Source: Podospora bellae-mahoneyi (lineage: Eukaryota > Ascomycota > Sordariomycetes > Sordariales > Podosporaceae). From it: a DNA stretch of 64,000 nt. Positions 40,133 to 52,367 of the stretch are shown in pieces; positions within the stretch are counted from its first letter, which is position 1; each line of letters opens with the position of its first letter. The notes under the pieces are model-generated. The model saw only the letters and a list, made by a program, of their open reading frames with translations. It was not told where the DNA came from and searched no databases. The translations under genes and the position numbers were made by a program. The DNA is taken from the NCBI RefSeq assembly GCF_035222275.1, contig NC_085883.1, positions 3,100,001-3,164,000 on the forward strand, read 5' to 3'.

Positions 40133-41546
40133 CTATTGCTCCAAACTGGCCTTGCCTCCCTCAAACTCCCCAAAATCATACTCCTCTGGGTATCTATCAA
40201 GATGCTCGCTCAACTCCCTCATCTGCGCCTTCAAATCAGGTGTCAGCTCCTCATACACATCCTCAAACATGTTCTTGATCGCCGGCTTCTTCAGCTTCTC
40301 TGCCTCCGCAAAAGCCTTGAGAACATCCCTCCTGATGCTGTCTCTCGCTTCCTTCTCCTTTTGCTCGTCCCAGATCCCCTTGGACTCCATCCACTTGCGC
40401 AACCGGGCAATGGGGTTATCTCTTCTCTTCCAGTCCTCGACCTCCACTCTGGCTCGGTACGCAAAAGAATCATCCGAAGTGCTGTGGTGACTGACCCGGT
40501 ATGTCATGGCCTCAATCAACACGGGCTTTCCGCCATCCTGCAGCGCAAGCTCTCTTGCCTTCTTGGTGGCCTCTCTGACAGCCCAAAAGTCATTGCCATC
40601 CACGCGAATGGTCTCAATGCCGTAGCCCAACCCGCGACTAGCGATGCCATCACCCCGGTATTGTTCCAACGACGGCGTCGAGATGGCATAACCATTATTG
40701 CGGCAGATGAAGATGACCGGGCACGACCTCGTCGCGGCAATGTTCAGCGCGGCGTGGAAGTCGCCCTCACTAGCAGCCCCTTCGCCAAAGTAAGCCGCCA
40801 CAACCCGAGGGGGCATCTCGGGGTTCTGCATCCTCTGGATCTTGAGCGCGTAGGCCGCGCCGGAGGCCTGGGGTAGTTGTGTCGCCAGTGGGGAGGAGAT
40901 TGTGTGCTATTCGCCGTCGATGGTTAGCATCAGAACTCATCCATCGTCACTCAGGAAAAAGTAAACCTACAATATTCAATTCCCTACTTCCATAATGCAC
41001 CGGCATATTCCTCCCCTTCCCGGGATCCTTCACATTCGCAAACAACTGGTTCATAAAGTCGCTCAGCTCGAAACCCCTCTGCCTGAACACTCCCTGCTCT
41101 CTGTACTGGCAGAAGACCACGTCGTCCTTTGTCAGCGCCGAAGCGGTAGCGACGCTAACGGCCTCTTCTCCAGCTGATACCATATAAAAGCTGAGTCGGC
41201 CTTGGCGCTGCGCGTCAAACATGATCAGATCCATGATGCTGACCGTCAGCATATCCTTGTAGTGCTTGATGACTTCCTCCTCTGTCATGTCAGGCTCGAA
41301 GTTGGGGTCCACCACCACACCATGCTGATCGATAGCGCGGTAGGTTGGTAGGGCGGGATAGTTGGAGGGGACCTCGAATTTCATGGTGTTGCTGAAGGGG
41401 GAGGTGAGCGCGCCGGGGAACTTGAGATGGGTGGAATCTGGGCGTTGGGAGAGGGAGGCAGCTGTTCGGCGGTGGACATGTTGGAGGGTTGTTGGTGGTA
41501 CCCTTACTGGGCGTCGGAGGAGGGAGGAGGGGCGGATTCGCTTCAT
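40133..41546 (-). CDS. Branched-chain 2-oxoacid dehydrogenase E1 subunit alpha, mitochondrial
   Basis: Two exons, 41546-40971 and 40906-40133, with a 64-bp intron (GTAGGT donor, GCGAATAG acceptor). The product is 449 residues. It is the thiamine-diphosphate subunit that decarboxylates the 2-oxoacids of Leu, Ile and Val in the mitochondrial matrix. A basic presequence (KRIRPSSLLRRPVRVPP) is followed by FMNQLFANVKDPGKGRNMPVHYG, which the intron splits just before HTISSPLATQLPQASG. The ThDP motif GEGAASEGDFHAALN...NNGYAIST and the phosphorylation loop YRVSHHSTSDDS are intact, so regulation by a BCKD kinase is plausible. Length and motifs match the family. The E1-beta partner is not in this window. 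Confidence 0.95.
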
Positions 41547-42603
41547 TTTGGGCTGGTTTAGGATGGGGAAAAGAGAGTTGATGAAGGTGAGGTTCGGGAA
41601 AAAAGAGTAAACAGATCACATTGCTGCCGTTGACACTGGAATCTGGCGGCGGGAGGTAACAAGAGGAGGTGAGACGGGGAGGAACCCCCGGCAGAGTGGA
41701 CAGACGTCACTTGTGCCGACGCAAACCGGCGGCACCTGGCTTTCCCCAAGTCTTGGCTGTCAGGGGTAAACGCGGGGTTGGGGTTGGGGTTCCTTGCCCC
41801 GGTCTTGGTCTTGGCATGAATCTTTGACCGAGGTGAACAACTTCAAGTCTCAGCCCTCAGGACTCTTGAGAAGGAGATGGTTGATTTGACAGGTCGTCGA
41901 TTCCTTGTTTACCACTGTCCCGATAAGCACAACCAACGTTCCCCAACGACAGAACGTACTCCGCATGGCCGGACTTGCCTAGCGTTGTGCTCAACTTGGT
42001 TGTGCTGTCGTTGACATGTCGTGTTCGGAGGTGAATGTTTAAGACTGATAGTCAACATTGTCTGGATGTCTTTTGAGGTTGTTTAGGGATGTTGCCATGG
42101 TCCGCTGTATTGTTCGTTCAGTAAGGAGGCTGTACCCGCTAGGGACTCAAAAGATTGCCATGGAGGATTCCTCAGATATTGAGATATTGATAGGACCAAC
42201 TTACAGCTTCGCTGCCAACACCTGTATCAGCAGCGCAGTTCCCAAACCAAAGTGTCAGACACCAGTTCATGGTTCCAGCCCATTGGAAGCTCGGGCTAGC
42301 TCACTCACGCCTTGCAGATGCTTATCATTTAGACATGGGCAGTCCATCAAATCACATCGCTCAATGTCCTCCACATCTCGTCTAAGCTACAAGCCTTCCG
42401 GACAAACCCCCCACTGACTTTTGCCTCTGTTTTGATACGAACCATGCTCGGGGTTTCCCCAGCGCCCCGCATGAACAAAACAAGATGGAGATGTTTCCCT
42501 GCCTACATACTCCCCCTCCCCTCCATCCTCTCTCACTCTGGCCTTCGACTTGTCCCAAGGCACCTCCTCACCTCCTACCCTCGCCTCCCCACCAACCGCC
42601 AAA
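41547..42603. other. Divergent intergenic region
   Basis: Between the E1-alpha start (-) and the secreted-protein start (+). Open frames at 42.06-42.42 kb and 42.43-42.60 kb lack features. A pyrimidine-rich stretch (42500-42600) precedes the secreted-protein ATG and is probably its core promoter and leader. Confidence 0.45.
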
Positions 42604-43440
42604 ATGAGGTTCACCCTCCCGCTCATCCACCTCCTCACCCTCACCACCGCCCTCCCCAGCACCTCCCCCAATGAAGACTCCCCCATCGAACTCGCCAGCG
42701 GTGCCCTCGGCCGTCCCCCCCTCAACCTGACCACCGCCGACCACAACCTCACTCCCCGCGCCGAAGCAGCAGTCAGCAAACCCCCCAAAAAACACGAGTA
42801 CCAAAACCCCTACGAATACAACCACGGCGCCATCACCCCCGTCTACCCCTGGAAAGACGGCGACGGCCCCTGGCGCTGGGGCCGCGCGGGCAAGAGGTAC
42901 TCCAAGCGCGGCTGCGGCGACACCTGCGTGGCAAAGTGCAGGACGAACAAGATTACCACGTTTTGGAGGCTGTTTCTCCATCCGTGGCCGCTGCTGCCGA
43001 TAGTTTTGTCGCAGAGTCACAACAGAGCGGTGTGTCCCCCCCTCCCCCCCTCCCCCCTCAATCTGCTGTTGCAGAAGGCTGATGACGATGATGATGATGA
43101 TTGTGTTGGGCGGAGCTAGCGTCTCAAGTCTGATTGTACCTATGTTTGCAAGGTGGGTGTTTTTTTTTTTTTTTTTTTTTTTCTCTTGTCTTTTCCTTGC
43201 CACCACTTGAGACTCACCCCTGACAAACTCCAGGCCTTCTGCGACTACTCAGCCGACATGTCCGAAGGAGAACTGGCCTCCCACTTCGGCACCACCCTCT
43301 CCGTCCAGACATCCAAGCACCACTCCGACTTCCACGACGACAACGACAGCAGTTGGACTACCTCCCCCTCCACCCTCCAGCCCAACACCCTGCCCTACAC
43401 CAACCGCACCGTCCGCTTCAGGGACGGGAAGCTTGTTTGA
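42604..43440 (+). CDS. Secreted Cys-containing protein, unknown function
   Basis: Proposed exons: 42604-43029, 43120-43152 and 43234-43440; about 221 residues. The signal peptide MRFTLPLIHLLTLTTALPS is clear. A dibasic KR site occurs in GKRYSKRGCGDTC. Cysteines cluster as CGDTCVAKC, DCTYVC and AFCDY, suggesting disulfides across exon junctions. The last intron (43153-43233) has a GTGGGT donor, a 23-base T run, a CCCTGAC branch and a CTCCAG acceptor. The last exon has strongly C-ending codons (CDYSADMSEGELASHFG). The first intron (GTGTGT to GCTAG) and hence the sequence around residue 130-142 are uncertain. Family not recognised; a small secreted or effector-like role is only a guess. Confidence 0.6.
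43160..43182 (+). repeat. Poly-T run (23 bases) inside an intron
   Basis: It lies 6 bases after the proposed donor of the last intron of the secreted-protein gene and about 50 bases before its acceptor. Confidence 0.9.
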
Positions 43441-44352
43441 TGCGGACGGGTGGGAGGTGACTTCTTGAGTACCCACCTCAAGAGGTGCGGAAGTGGTATT
43501 TTGGTGATGTTATGCTCTTGTCGCTTACTAGACCGGCGCGGGGCAAGGGAGTTTTGTTTCATGGTTCAAGTCGGCGTTCAAGGATAAGGAAAGAAAAAAG
43601 AAAACCGGCCAGCGTTGGTGTTGCGGCGTTGGAGCAGTTTGGGGCCTAGGCAAAGCGAAAGGATGGGAGGTGTTGTGTTTTATACCTAACCTGCTCCGGT
43701 GAATGCCCGGCCAATCCCTCCTCGTAGTTTCAGCTTCTTCTCCTTCAATCGTCATCAAAACACATCAACTTTTGCTGCCAAAACCTACCGTACTTGTTGC
43801 CTGATAATTGGCCTGTGACCTTTTTGTGACCGGATGCCACGTTAAACCTCCATCTCGCATTCACACATTTATGTCGTAGGCTGATACAGAACGTCAATTA
43901 ACCAGACTAGCAAGTCTAACTCATCCCCCCGCCATCCGGCATCCTCCCAGTCTAGTGTTAACATCAAGACAAGTACACAGCTAGCTATAAATTACACCCG
44001 CTGACATGGCTGCCAGGAGATGCAAAACCAAAATGAATCAGCGCAACAAGACTACAACTACTTCCACAAGAGCAATCTCCGCTACTCCCTTTCCTCCCCG
44101 ATGATAATATCTGCTCCGCTGAGCATTACCGCTTCAGTTTTGCCCTTCCCTTCTCTGTCTGCTTTCTCCTCCCTAATGCCCATCGCGCCGTCCATGCAGT
44201 GAACTTTATTCTGGGGACGCAATACAACCGAAATACCGATAAATTTGATACCGGCCCACACGAAAAACAATGCAAGCCATCCCGTCAGTGCCACACCAAA
44301 ACCCAAAAACTCAAAACAATACAGAACCGGACTCCGCCCCCTTTTTTGCCTT
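43441..44352. other. Intergenic region between convergent genes
   Basis: 3' flanks of the secreted-protein gene (+) and UFD4 (-). No supported gene. Confidence 0.5.
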
Positions 44353-47300
44353 TTACGATAAATGGAATGCCCCCTGGCCCTCCTTGATGGCAGTAAACAG
44401 TCTCTTCTTCAAGACATCGATAGTTGTGTAGTCGGGGAGCTTCAGGTAGTTGACGCAAGTCATGACGCTAGGCAAGTAGTCATCCGATGTATATGGTGCT
44501 TCGCTTGGCTTGCACACCACCGTGAACATGGGGGTCAGGCTCTTGAAACCTACAGCCAAGTTGTTAGCATCACCTCTCTCAATTTCACTAGAGCAAAAAA
44601 ACCTACCGCCAATGGGGAGCTTGGGACTGCCAGTGGTAAACTGCAGAAAGTCACGACGCTGCGCCGGCGTCAACTGAGACATCGTCTGCAGCAAGTTCCT
44701 AACGCTCTTGCTGTCCATGTTGTACCCGTGATCGGCCTTGATCGAATCCATAAGTGCTAGAAAACTGTCAGCCATTTGTCTTTTGCATCCCGCACCGAGC
44801 GACAAACTTACTCTCAAGGGACCAATCCTCCTCCACACGACCAAACAGGGAGCACAGCTCGTCCGGAGTAAAAGCGCTCAGGGCCGAGTACGGGAAGACC
44901 TGTGAAAAGCCGGTCCGGAAGGCATCGACCTGGCGGCGAACACCGCTTCCCAAAGTCATGTCAATAACCCTCTCGAGGTAGAGGTCCACGTTGGATATCG
45001 TCAGCCTAGTCTGAGACCCGTTGGGAATTAGATCAATGTCTGGGTACCCAGGCAGGGTAAAGTCGAGGTAGAGGTCGTCGAGCCTGATCTTGTCAAACGC
45101 GATATTCTCCAAGTCGTGAACCTTTTGCGCAGCGTCGCGGTTGGGATCCTCCTCGATGGCCTTCTTGGCCATGGCAAACTTCTTAATCACCATCAACGAC
45201 CGCGCAACCATAGGGTCGACAGACTTGATAGCCCCCAGAGAGGGGCGGACGGCATTGTGCTCATTGCCGATGCGGAAAAAGATGGGGTTGAAGTTGATAT
45301 CAATGATGCGAGAGTCGATCATGGACCGTGCCACAAACTTGCCAAGGATCTTGAAGAGCTGGAGGGTCTTCTCGCCTTCCTCAGTTGCAAGGAAATCCTC
45401 GCTCACGGGTCGAGGGAAAAGTCCATTAGGCCCAGAGACAAACTCTCCATTGTCGCTGGGATCATGGTCGCGCCAGAGCTTGAGCTTCTTCTTGCAGAAC
45501 TCTTTCGATACCGTCGAGTAGAACTCCAGCGTGGGTCCAAGGCCAGTGCCGACCTCTTCAAAGTACTCAACCTCCAGAATGCTTTGTGACGCCCCGTAGA
45601 GTTCCATCACCTTCATGGCCGACTCGAGAATCTTGGGCCGAGCGATTCGTACCTTTTGACGTTGCAGTCTTCCCAGGAACGGCCTTTCATCACGGCGATC
45701 TCTCCGGGCTTCCTCCTGAGACTGGGCGTTCTGCCATCGACTCATAGACCTGGCATAGCCAAACGAAGTACTCTGCAGGAAGAGATGCCGGGTCTCGAAG
45801 GGGAAAAGGAAGGGATAGAGCCTCGCCAGGTCCTCGCTCCAGCTTGGAAGGCAGTTGCTCGCAACAATGAGGGGTTCTTCCAATTGCCGGTTGAGCTTGG
45901 CTGTAAGCTTGGTGTTGACAAACTGGGAGAGCGGCTCGACATTGACCTTGAGTGTCTCCTTGTTCTCGACCAGAACGTCATCAATGTTGGCGTTGAGGTC
46001 ATGGAGCTTCTTCAGCAGGCGCAGGATCGATGCCGTGGTGGGCGACTTAGCTAGAGATCCGGGAGTGCTACCCTCCTCGACCTCCGCCCCCGTGTCGGCT
46101 GATGTTCCAAATGCGATGGTCTCGGCAGGAGGGGGGCCAGGGACGCGCCGGAACTTGATGGGATGCACAGCAGACCAAACATTTCGGCCGAGGTATTCAT
46201 CAGACGTAGTGGCAGAGCTGTGAACCGCGCGGTAAATAGTTGTCTCGTTGGGAATCACCTTGCCGTTGATGCTGAACTCGATGTGCCAGTCTTGGGGCAC
46301 AGCTTGAATGGCGGCGGCGTATGACATAGGCCTCGAGGATGAGGAAGTGGGTGTGCCCTGGAGAGCGGCGGCGAGCGTGCTGGCTCTGCTGGGAAGCGAA
46401 GATGTTTGCCGGCTTTGAGAAGGGGTGGGAACCCTAGTCCCGTCCTCCTTGCGAGCCATGACCTTGCCGCCTGCGGCGACTTCGACATTGACAGCGGAAG
46501 GGTCGGGGGTGGGGGAGTCGCCCATGTCTTCTTCTAGATCACCCACAACATCCAAGGCGCTCTCATCTTCCATGTCCTCATCGTCATCAGACAATTGCTT
46601 CTCATCTGCGCACTCAAGGGCATTTTCGAGATCGTCCTCATCCTCTGGTGGCGGGAGAGGAGCAGTTTCATTAGCTGCTTGGCGGCGTGCCGACCTACGG
46701 AAAGCAGCCTTTTCCCTCGACGATGGCTCCGGTGTGGCTGGAACGTCTCCAGAGGGCTGCGTCTTGGACTTGGACTTTCTGCCTGGCCGCGAACCGGAAG
46801 GCTGCGAGGAAGCAGCTGGAGGGGCGGGAGGAGTCGAAGGAGAGAATGACCGCTCCATCAAGCGGGCGGCGGCAGCGCTCATGGGCAAGCCTGAGCTAGC
46901 CATGACCGCGAGAGCACGCGAAACCGCATCCTTACGATGTTGACGAGGACGGTCAGACATGCTGATCCGCGGCCGCAGGTAGTCATCCAGAGACTTGAAG
47001 GTCGTGATGGCATGGATCGAAACCATAATGTTGCGAAAGTTCCGAGGGATATCCGAATCCTCATCAGCGACCAGCTTGAGGCGAATTTGCTTCGCGAGCA
47101 TGGACGCCGCACTGCTGCGGTTGCCATCGTATGAGTTGTGATGAACTGTAAGAACCTCAAAGTGCTCTGATCTGCTCAAAAGGTCCTGAAGCTTGTGAAC
47201 CAGGACGCTGAGGGGTGTCGCAGGGGAGTCTGCAGTCGCAGTCTTGGGTTTCGACTTCACAGTGTATCCCATAAAGACCTGGAGGAACGTCGACTGCGCC

Positions 47301-50285
47301 GCAGCTGCAAGATCCTCATCGGGATTGGCAAAAATCTCCTCGAGCACCCGGACTACGCCAGAGGCCAGAAGCTCGGCGCTGGTCACACTCTCCAACACAT
47401 CCGAGTCAAAATAGGAGGCCAGTGTTGTAAACAGCTTTGTACCGTCACCAACGGGCAAGCTTCCAGGTGTCCGGTGCAAGTAAAAGGCCTCGAGCTCCGT
47501 GGCCAGCTCTGAGAGGTTGGCAAGAATCTTAGTCGCCTTCTTCTTCATAGCCTTGCCCTGCTTCTCGGTCTCATGAGTCTCGAGGAATTTCTTGGCCAAC
47601 TGCGCAATCCGGGTCTTTGAAGAGGGAAAGTCTGAGACCGACAGACGGCGGCCGGGCCCATCGAGGGACATGGTGGAACCCTCAGAACTAACTGGGGATC
47701 CTGAATCGTCATGATGGTGGTCATGGTCATGATCGTGCTCGTCACCATCGTCTTCGTCGTCTTCCTCCTGATCCTCATCCGAATCTTGGTGCGAACGGTC
47801 CTCATCGTCATCGCGGTCCTCATCATTTTCGCCATCAGATACGGTTTGGTCCACGACAAGCTCCTCACTACCAGCCTCTGCTCCCGACTCTGGTTCGTTC
47901 TGCGGCTCGGTAGGCTCTGCCGTAGGAGATTCGACCTCGGGTTCCGGTTCGGGCGTTGCCAATTTTTCGATCTCGGCAATAACTCCCTCGCGATACAGCT
48001 GGTACCGATAGACCGAACCCAAACGGCTTGTCAAAATTCCAGTGGCCTGCAGAGCAAACATGACCAAAGAGGGGTGGTCTTGCTGCGAGAGGATAGATGC
48101 CAGGAAGGAGGCGTACGAAACGGGCTTCAAGGCTTCCACCAGAATGTCTTCGTCCAGGTTGCAAAGCATCTTCAGCTGGGCAGTCAACACCTTTTGACGC
48201 ACCGTCAGGTTCACCGTGCTCGAGTACGCATCCGTGAGGGTAGGGAAAAGAATCATAGCGAAGCGCCGGACCTCGTCTTTGCACCCTTCCAACAGCTCGA
48301 TCCGTTTCTCGTTGGGTGTTTTCTTGTCAGAACCAGGTGAAGAGGGCGTGATAGGATCCATTGGCGAGTGCATGTCGACGTAATCGTGACCGGACGGATC
48401 ACTGGAGGGAGGCAAGCTTGGCAAAAGCTCACAGATGACATTGAGCGTCTCGATGATCTGTTCTCGGGGTCGGTGAATCAAAGCCTGCATGATCAAAACA
48501 CTGTCGAGCTTGGAGGCGATATCCTCGGTCCCGGCCGGGGGCGAAACGCCAGTCAGGATTTGGTAGAGCGTCTCAACCACATTCATCTTGAAGAGCTCAG
48601 CCGACAGCCTTGGGCTCACCTTTGCCGTGATGGCAAGAACACGGAGGAATTGCGTGTGGATGTGAGATCCGATCAGGTTGGTGGTGCCAGGGAGCAGCAG
48701 ACGAAGGATGGCCTTGAGCAGCTCGGGGCTCACCAATTCCTCCAGCTTTGCGGCATACCTCCTGAAGCTTTCCACAATTCGCGTCACGCAGAGGGAGGCT
48801 TGCTCAACAACCCGCTGATCGTTGCTACCCAATACATTGAGCAGGATAGGCATGACATCCCGCACAACGGGGAAGTTCTCTTCGTGAATGCCACGGCAGC
48901 AGTTCGCGGCTGTTGTCACCGCAACCCGTTGGGTGCCTGTGGCGAAGAAGTCAAGGTACGAGAGACACGCATTCAATCCTCCCTCCTTGACGATGTGGTG
49001 GGGATACTCGACCGAGATCTTTTCCAGAGTGCTCAAGGCCTGCTCCGCGAGGTCGATAAACTGGATTTCCAGCAATTTCTGGCATAGGATGGGAATAGCT
49101 TGCCCATACACTACATTACCTGCACTGCCCGGAAGGGCTTCCATCAAGTTGGCCAGGCAGCGACAAGCCAACAGCATGACTTCGGGATTTTCCTCTCCTG
49201 TCAACTCGTTAGGCTGCATCAACGTCACCAACTCTTTCACAAACTGGTCGGGTGAAAAATGGCCCGATAGGTTATCCTCGTTGGACACCAGGAGGAGCTC
49301 CGAGAGCTCTTGAAGCGCAATGAGCTGGATCGTTGGATCGTCTTTTTGGCGAAGATTGTTCAAAATCTCTCTCAGTCTGGACGATATGCCAGAAACCATA
49401 CCAGTCAACGCCCTGAGTGTATGGTGAATGCTGCTCGGAATTCCACCACTTGGGAAGCCACCAAAGGGATCCATATCGTCATCGTCGTCGTCTTCGTCGT
49501 ATCGGTTGAGCCGGTCATCCTCGTCATTATCCTCGTTGTCGTCGCTATCTCCGGGGAACTTGTCTTCGGGTGGCGGGGGAGGCGGGGGTGGGGGTGGAGC
49601 GGCTGCACCTCGATCAGATTCTTCGGTACCACCCATAACGACGTCTTGATCTGGCGACTCGGCAGCACTGCGCTTGGACCGGCGAGAAGGCCCGGCGGAT
49701 GGAGGGGCAGCATCATCTTTAGAGACAGAACGTAGATTAGTACACGGCCTTCCGAAAAGAAAAGGGGCTTTGTTTAGACTTACCTTGAACCTTCTTTTTA
49801 TGACGGCTGGATCGTCTGCTGGACGAGGCCGAGGGGGTAGTATTCTCTGGATGCTCCGGACAGTTAGCAGAACCTGCTGGCGCCCTGGATCGAATTGTCA
49901 GCGAAACCCCTGATTCTACCCCGTCCGTGTCCGTGTTGACTGGCTCGACATACCGTGGGCTCGACATGGTGGCAGAGTTCTTTGCTTTTTTCCGGCGGGA
50001 GCTGGCAGGTGTCGGAGCAGGGATTGGAGGCTCTGGAGGTGCTTGGGTAGCAGCCTGTGCCACGCGTTGTCTCTTGGAACGGCGTGCCGATGAGGCTGGC
50101 TCCGGAGCAGCCTGGGACGGACTGGTTTCGGAAGTAGTCTTTCGTTTTCTGGCGGCTCGGGCTGTGACGGGGGTAGAGACGACAGGTGAAGGCGCTCCGG
50201 CGGAGGGCGATGAAGCGTTCGGATTTGATGAAGCCGCCTGGGTCGCGGCTTGACGGGCACTCGAGCGGGTGACTCTGAACGACAT
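44353..50285 (-). CDS. UFD4: UFD4/TRIP12-type HECT E3 ubiquitin ligase
   Basis: Four exons: 50285-49784, 49716-44812, 44756-44607 and 44549-44353; about 1917 residues. It is predicted to act in ubiquitin-fusion degradation and N-degron control, in nucleus and cytoplasm. The N-terminus is basic and Ser/Ala-rich (SRRSSRHKKK), followed by poly-Pro and poly-acidic tracts, then armadillo-type repeats (IQLIALQELSELLLV, LLACRCLANLMEALPG). The middle is acidic with His/Asp runs. The HECT domain starts near residue 1520 (ILEVEYFEEVGTGLGPTLEFYS). It ends with DHGYNMDS, RRDFLQFTTGSPKLPIGG, FKSLTPMFT and VMTCVNYLKLPDY, the catalytic Cys being about residue 1884, and terminates FHLS. The intron joins LET|LMDSIKADHGY exactly match the family, which fixes the TCTAG acceptor. 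Confidence 0.95.
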
Positions 50286-50665
50286 GAGTAAATATGTGCC
50301 CAGATCTAACAACCCTGGGAGAGGTTGCTGACAGGTCGATGTTGGAATGGTGAAGAGGTGAGGTGGAGGGGCAAAAAAAGAAGAGAGGGTTTAGTAGAAA
50401 GCAGAAAAGTTTTTGATTGAGAGTCAGTTCCCGAGGATGTGAATGCCAGTAAGAACTTTGGAGCTTGCTGCAGGGCTGATAGAACCGGTGCCTGTGTATT
50501 GCGGGCCTTTGCCGCTCTGACCAGAGGCTGCTCAATCTCCGACGACAAGAAGCGACCGGCGGCAGCAGTGGTGTCTGAATTCACTGCCTCTGTCGCCAAA
50601 GGAGGCGTCGGGGATGCAGTGAAGCCTGGTGTATGATGGTTGCAGCACTGGCTCGGCTGGCTAGC

Positions 50666-50714
50666 TTGACTTGACTTGACTGACTGACTGACTGACTGAC
50701 TGACGACTGACTGC
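50666..50714. repeat. TTGAC/TGAC tandem repeat
   Basis: Two to three TTGAC units run into about seven TGAC units, then a broken copy. It lies in the UFD4 5' region. It looks like a slippage-derived microsatellite. Confidence 0.85.
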
Positions 50715-51307
50715 GCGGTTTCGGCCCTTGAGATTCGTGGAACCGGAGACTGATTCTGAGAGGCAGATAGGCAGGTAGGTGGTCGAAGCTCAACAGGCGA
50801 ATACCTTAATCCGGCAGACACTGACTGGGAAAGAGAGAGACAAAGATAGATAGAAAAGACAAGAGACAGAGAAAGCAAGACGTCACAAACAGGCGGGGAA
50901 GGTGTGCAGTGTGAGGCGGGGGATGGGTGGTGGAGGTGTTGGTGGTGGTGGTGGTGGATTGCAACGGTTGTAATAAGTAAATTATTGGATTTACCTGGCT
51001 AATGAAGAAGAAGAGGAAGAGGAAGAAGTTGACGACGGATAGGATGAGGGAGCAGCGGCGGATGGCTTGTGGGAGGCAGGAGGAGTTGCAGAGGAGGCAG
51101 TCACGGTCGGGGACGAGACAGATGACACCGCCGACACCGTGGGCAGGTGTACTGGATCGTTATCGAGAGCCGATCTGGACCGCGAATTTGCAGAGCGTCG
51201 TTCTGCCATGGATTACGCCATGGGGAGGCTGGCAGGCGGCGGTTCGGATGGGAGCGAGTTGGCTTATTGTCATCAGCTTATTATGCGAATATAGTCGGCA
51301 CCAGCCA

Positions 51308-51334
51308 CAGCAGCAGCAGCAGCAGCAGCAGCAG
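51308..51334. repeat. CAG trinucleotide run (9 units)
   Basis: Nine CAG units outside any supported coding region, although an open plus-strand frame crosses it as poly-Gln. Confidence 0.9.
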
Positions 51335-52367
51335 GCAGCGGATGATGGCGGAAGGTGGAAGGAGTTTCTTCGCTTCTTCCTGGGTGGAGGAGGCGGAGAT
51401 GGTGGCCGGTGGAGATGATGCTTTACGGAGGTGAGAGGGCGATTGTGTGTGCTGGACCCCGTCCTTAGCGGCTCTTTAGCCCATCTAGATCCTTGTCAGC
51501 GCGTTCTTGGCCCGTGACGACCCAGAGCACGGACCAACGAACGCCGCACCGGAAGGCTGGGTGCATCTCTGGGAATGGGCATTCACATTGGGCATCTACA
51601 GAAGATCTCCAGGCACAGGTTTTCATATCATGAAGCTAGTATAAAGCATGGTTCAAATCCTTGCTCTCACCAACACACGGAGACAGTATATCTTGCCCGC
51701 TTGTCACAAGAGCCTGGCGACTATCTCGCGTGTTTTGCAAATAGTTTGGTGCCACATGAGAAAAGGTTCCAACACAGACACACGCTCGTGTTGCAATGTT
51801 TGTCATCCTCGGGCTTGAAGACAGAAAACTACGGGCTAGTTTTCTGAGCCAAGATATCCAGCGGGTGGGGATATTGCTCCCAGATGAGTGTTTGATCAAT
51901 GTTGGGTCGGACGAGGGCTATCTTTGGCACTGCGACCGTAACTGTGTCTTGAAGCATGATACCATTCATGACGAAGACACATTATCATTGATCATGAATG
52001 AGATACGGATACTTGAAGAGAAAAGTCTGCGGTGAAAAAAAAGCATCCGTCCAGTATGACAAAGACACGGTCAGACGATTAGAGGTTCGCTGCCTCTGAT
52101 GTCACTGTTGTTCCAGCGGCGAGTTTAATTGATCCCCGCGCCACAGGGGTGTCGCGGGTATGCCGACGCCCCACTAAACGCGTCTTGGGGCACGCTCTGC
52201 CCAAGCTAACGCGCGGCCAACATCCAGACCTCCAGCTACATTGGGTATCAGTCAGTCACTTGCCTATGAACCCACCATTGCCAGCTCGATTCCGTTGAAG
52301 ATGAATACGGATATAAGTGACTGAATCAACCGTACTTTGAACCTATATCTGACTGAGATTTCGCCAA

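Larger units (their letters stand above)
50286..52367. other. Intergenic region with simple repeats
   Basis: This is the UFD4 leader and the upstream region of the next plus-strand gene. It contains the TGAC repeat (50666-50714), a GGT/GTG-rich stretch (50925-50957) and the CAG run (51308-51334). On the minus strand at 50991-51209 two frames are open: one encodes a Ser-rich peptide beginning MAERRSANSRSR and ending at a GTAAAT donor-like site; the other has C-ending codons and a Cys-rich then hydrophobic peptide (RDCLLCNSSCLP, then SVVNFFLFLFFFI). Neither could be built into a gene. Confidence 0.4.

Noticed and set aside
38069-41546. Functional cluster of mitochondrial genes
   Set aside because: COQ5 and E1-alpha belong to different pathways and are separated by an unrelated small gene; shared strand alone is not evidence.
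44768-44811. UFD4 ending directly after the large exon
   Set aside because: The frame would end without the HECT catalytic Cys; the spliced exons restore the complete HECT C-terminus.
51650-51665. GGTTCAAATCC resembling a tRNA T-loop
   Set aside because: The T-stem has a mismatch and no matching acceptor stem or anticodon arm is found upstream.
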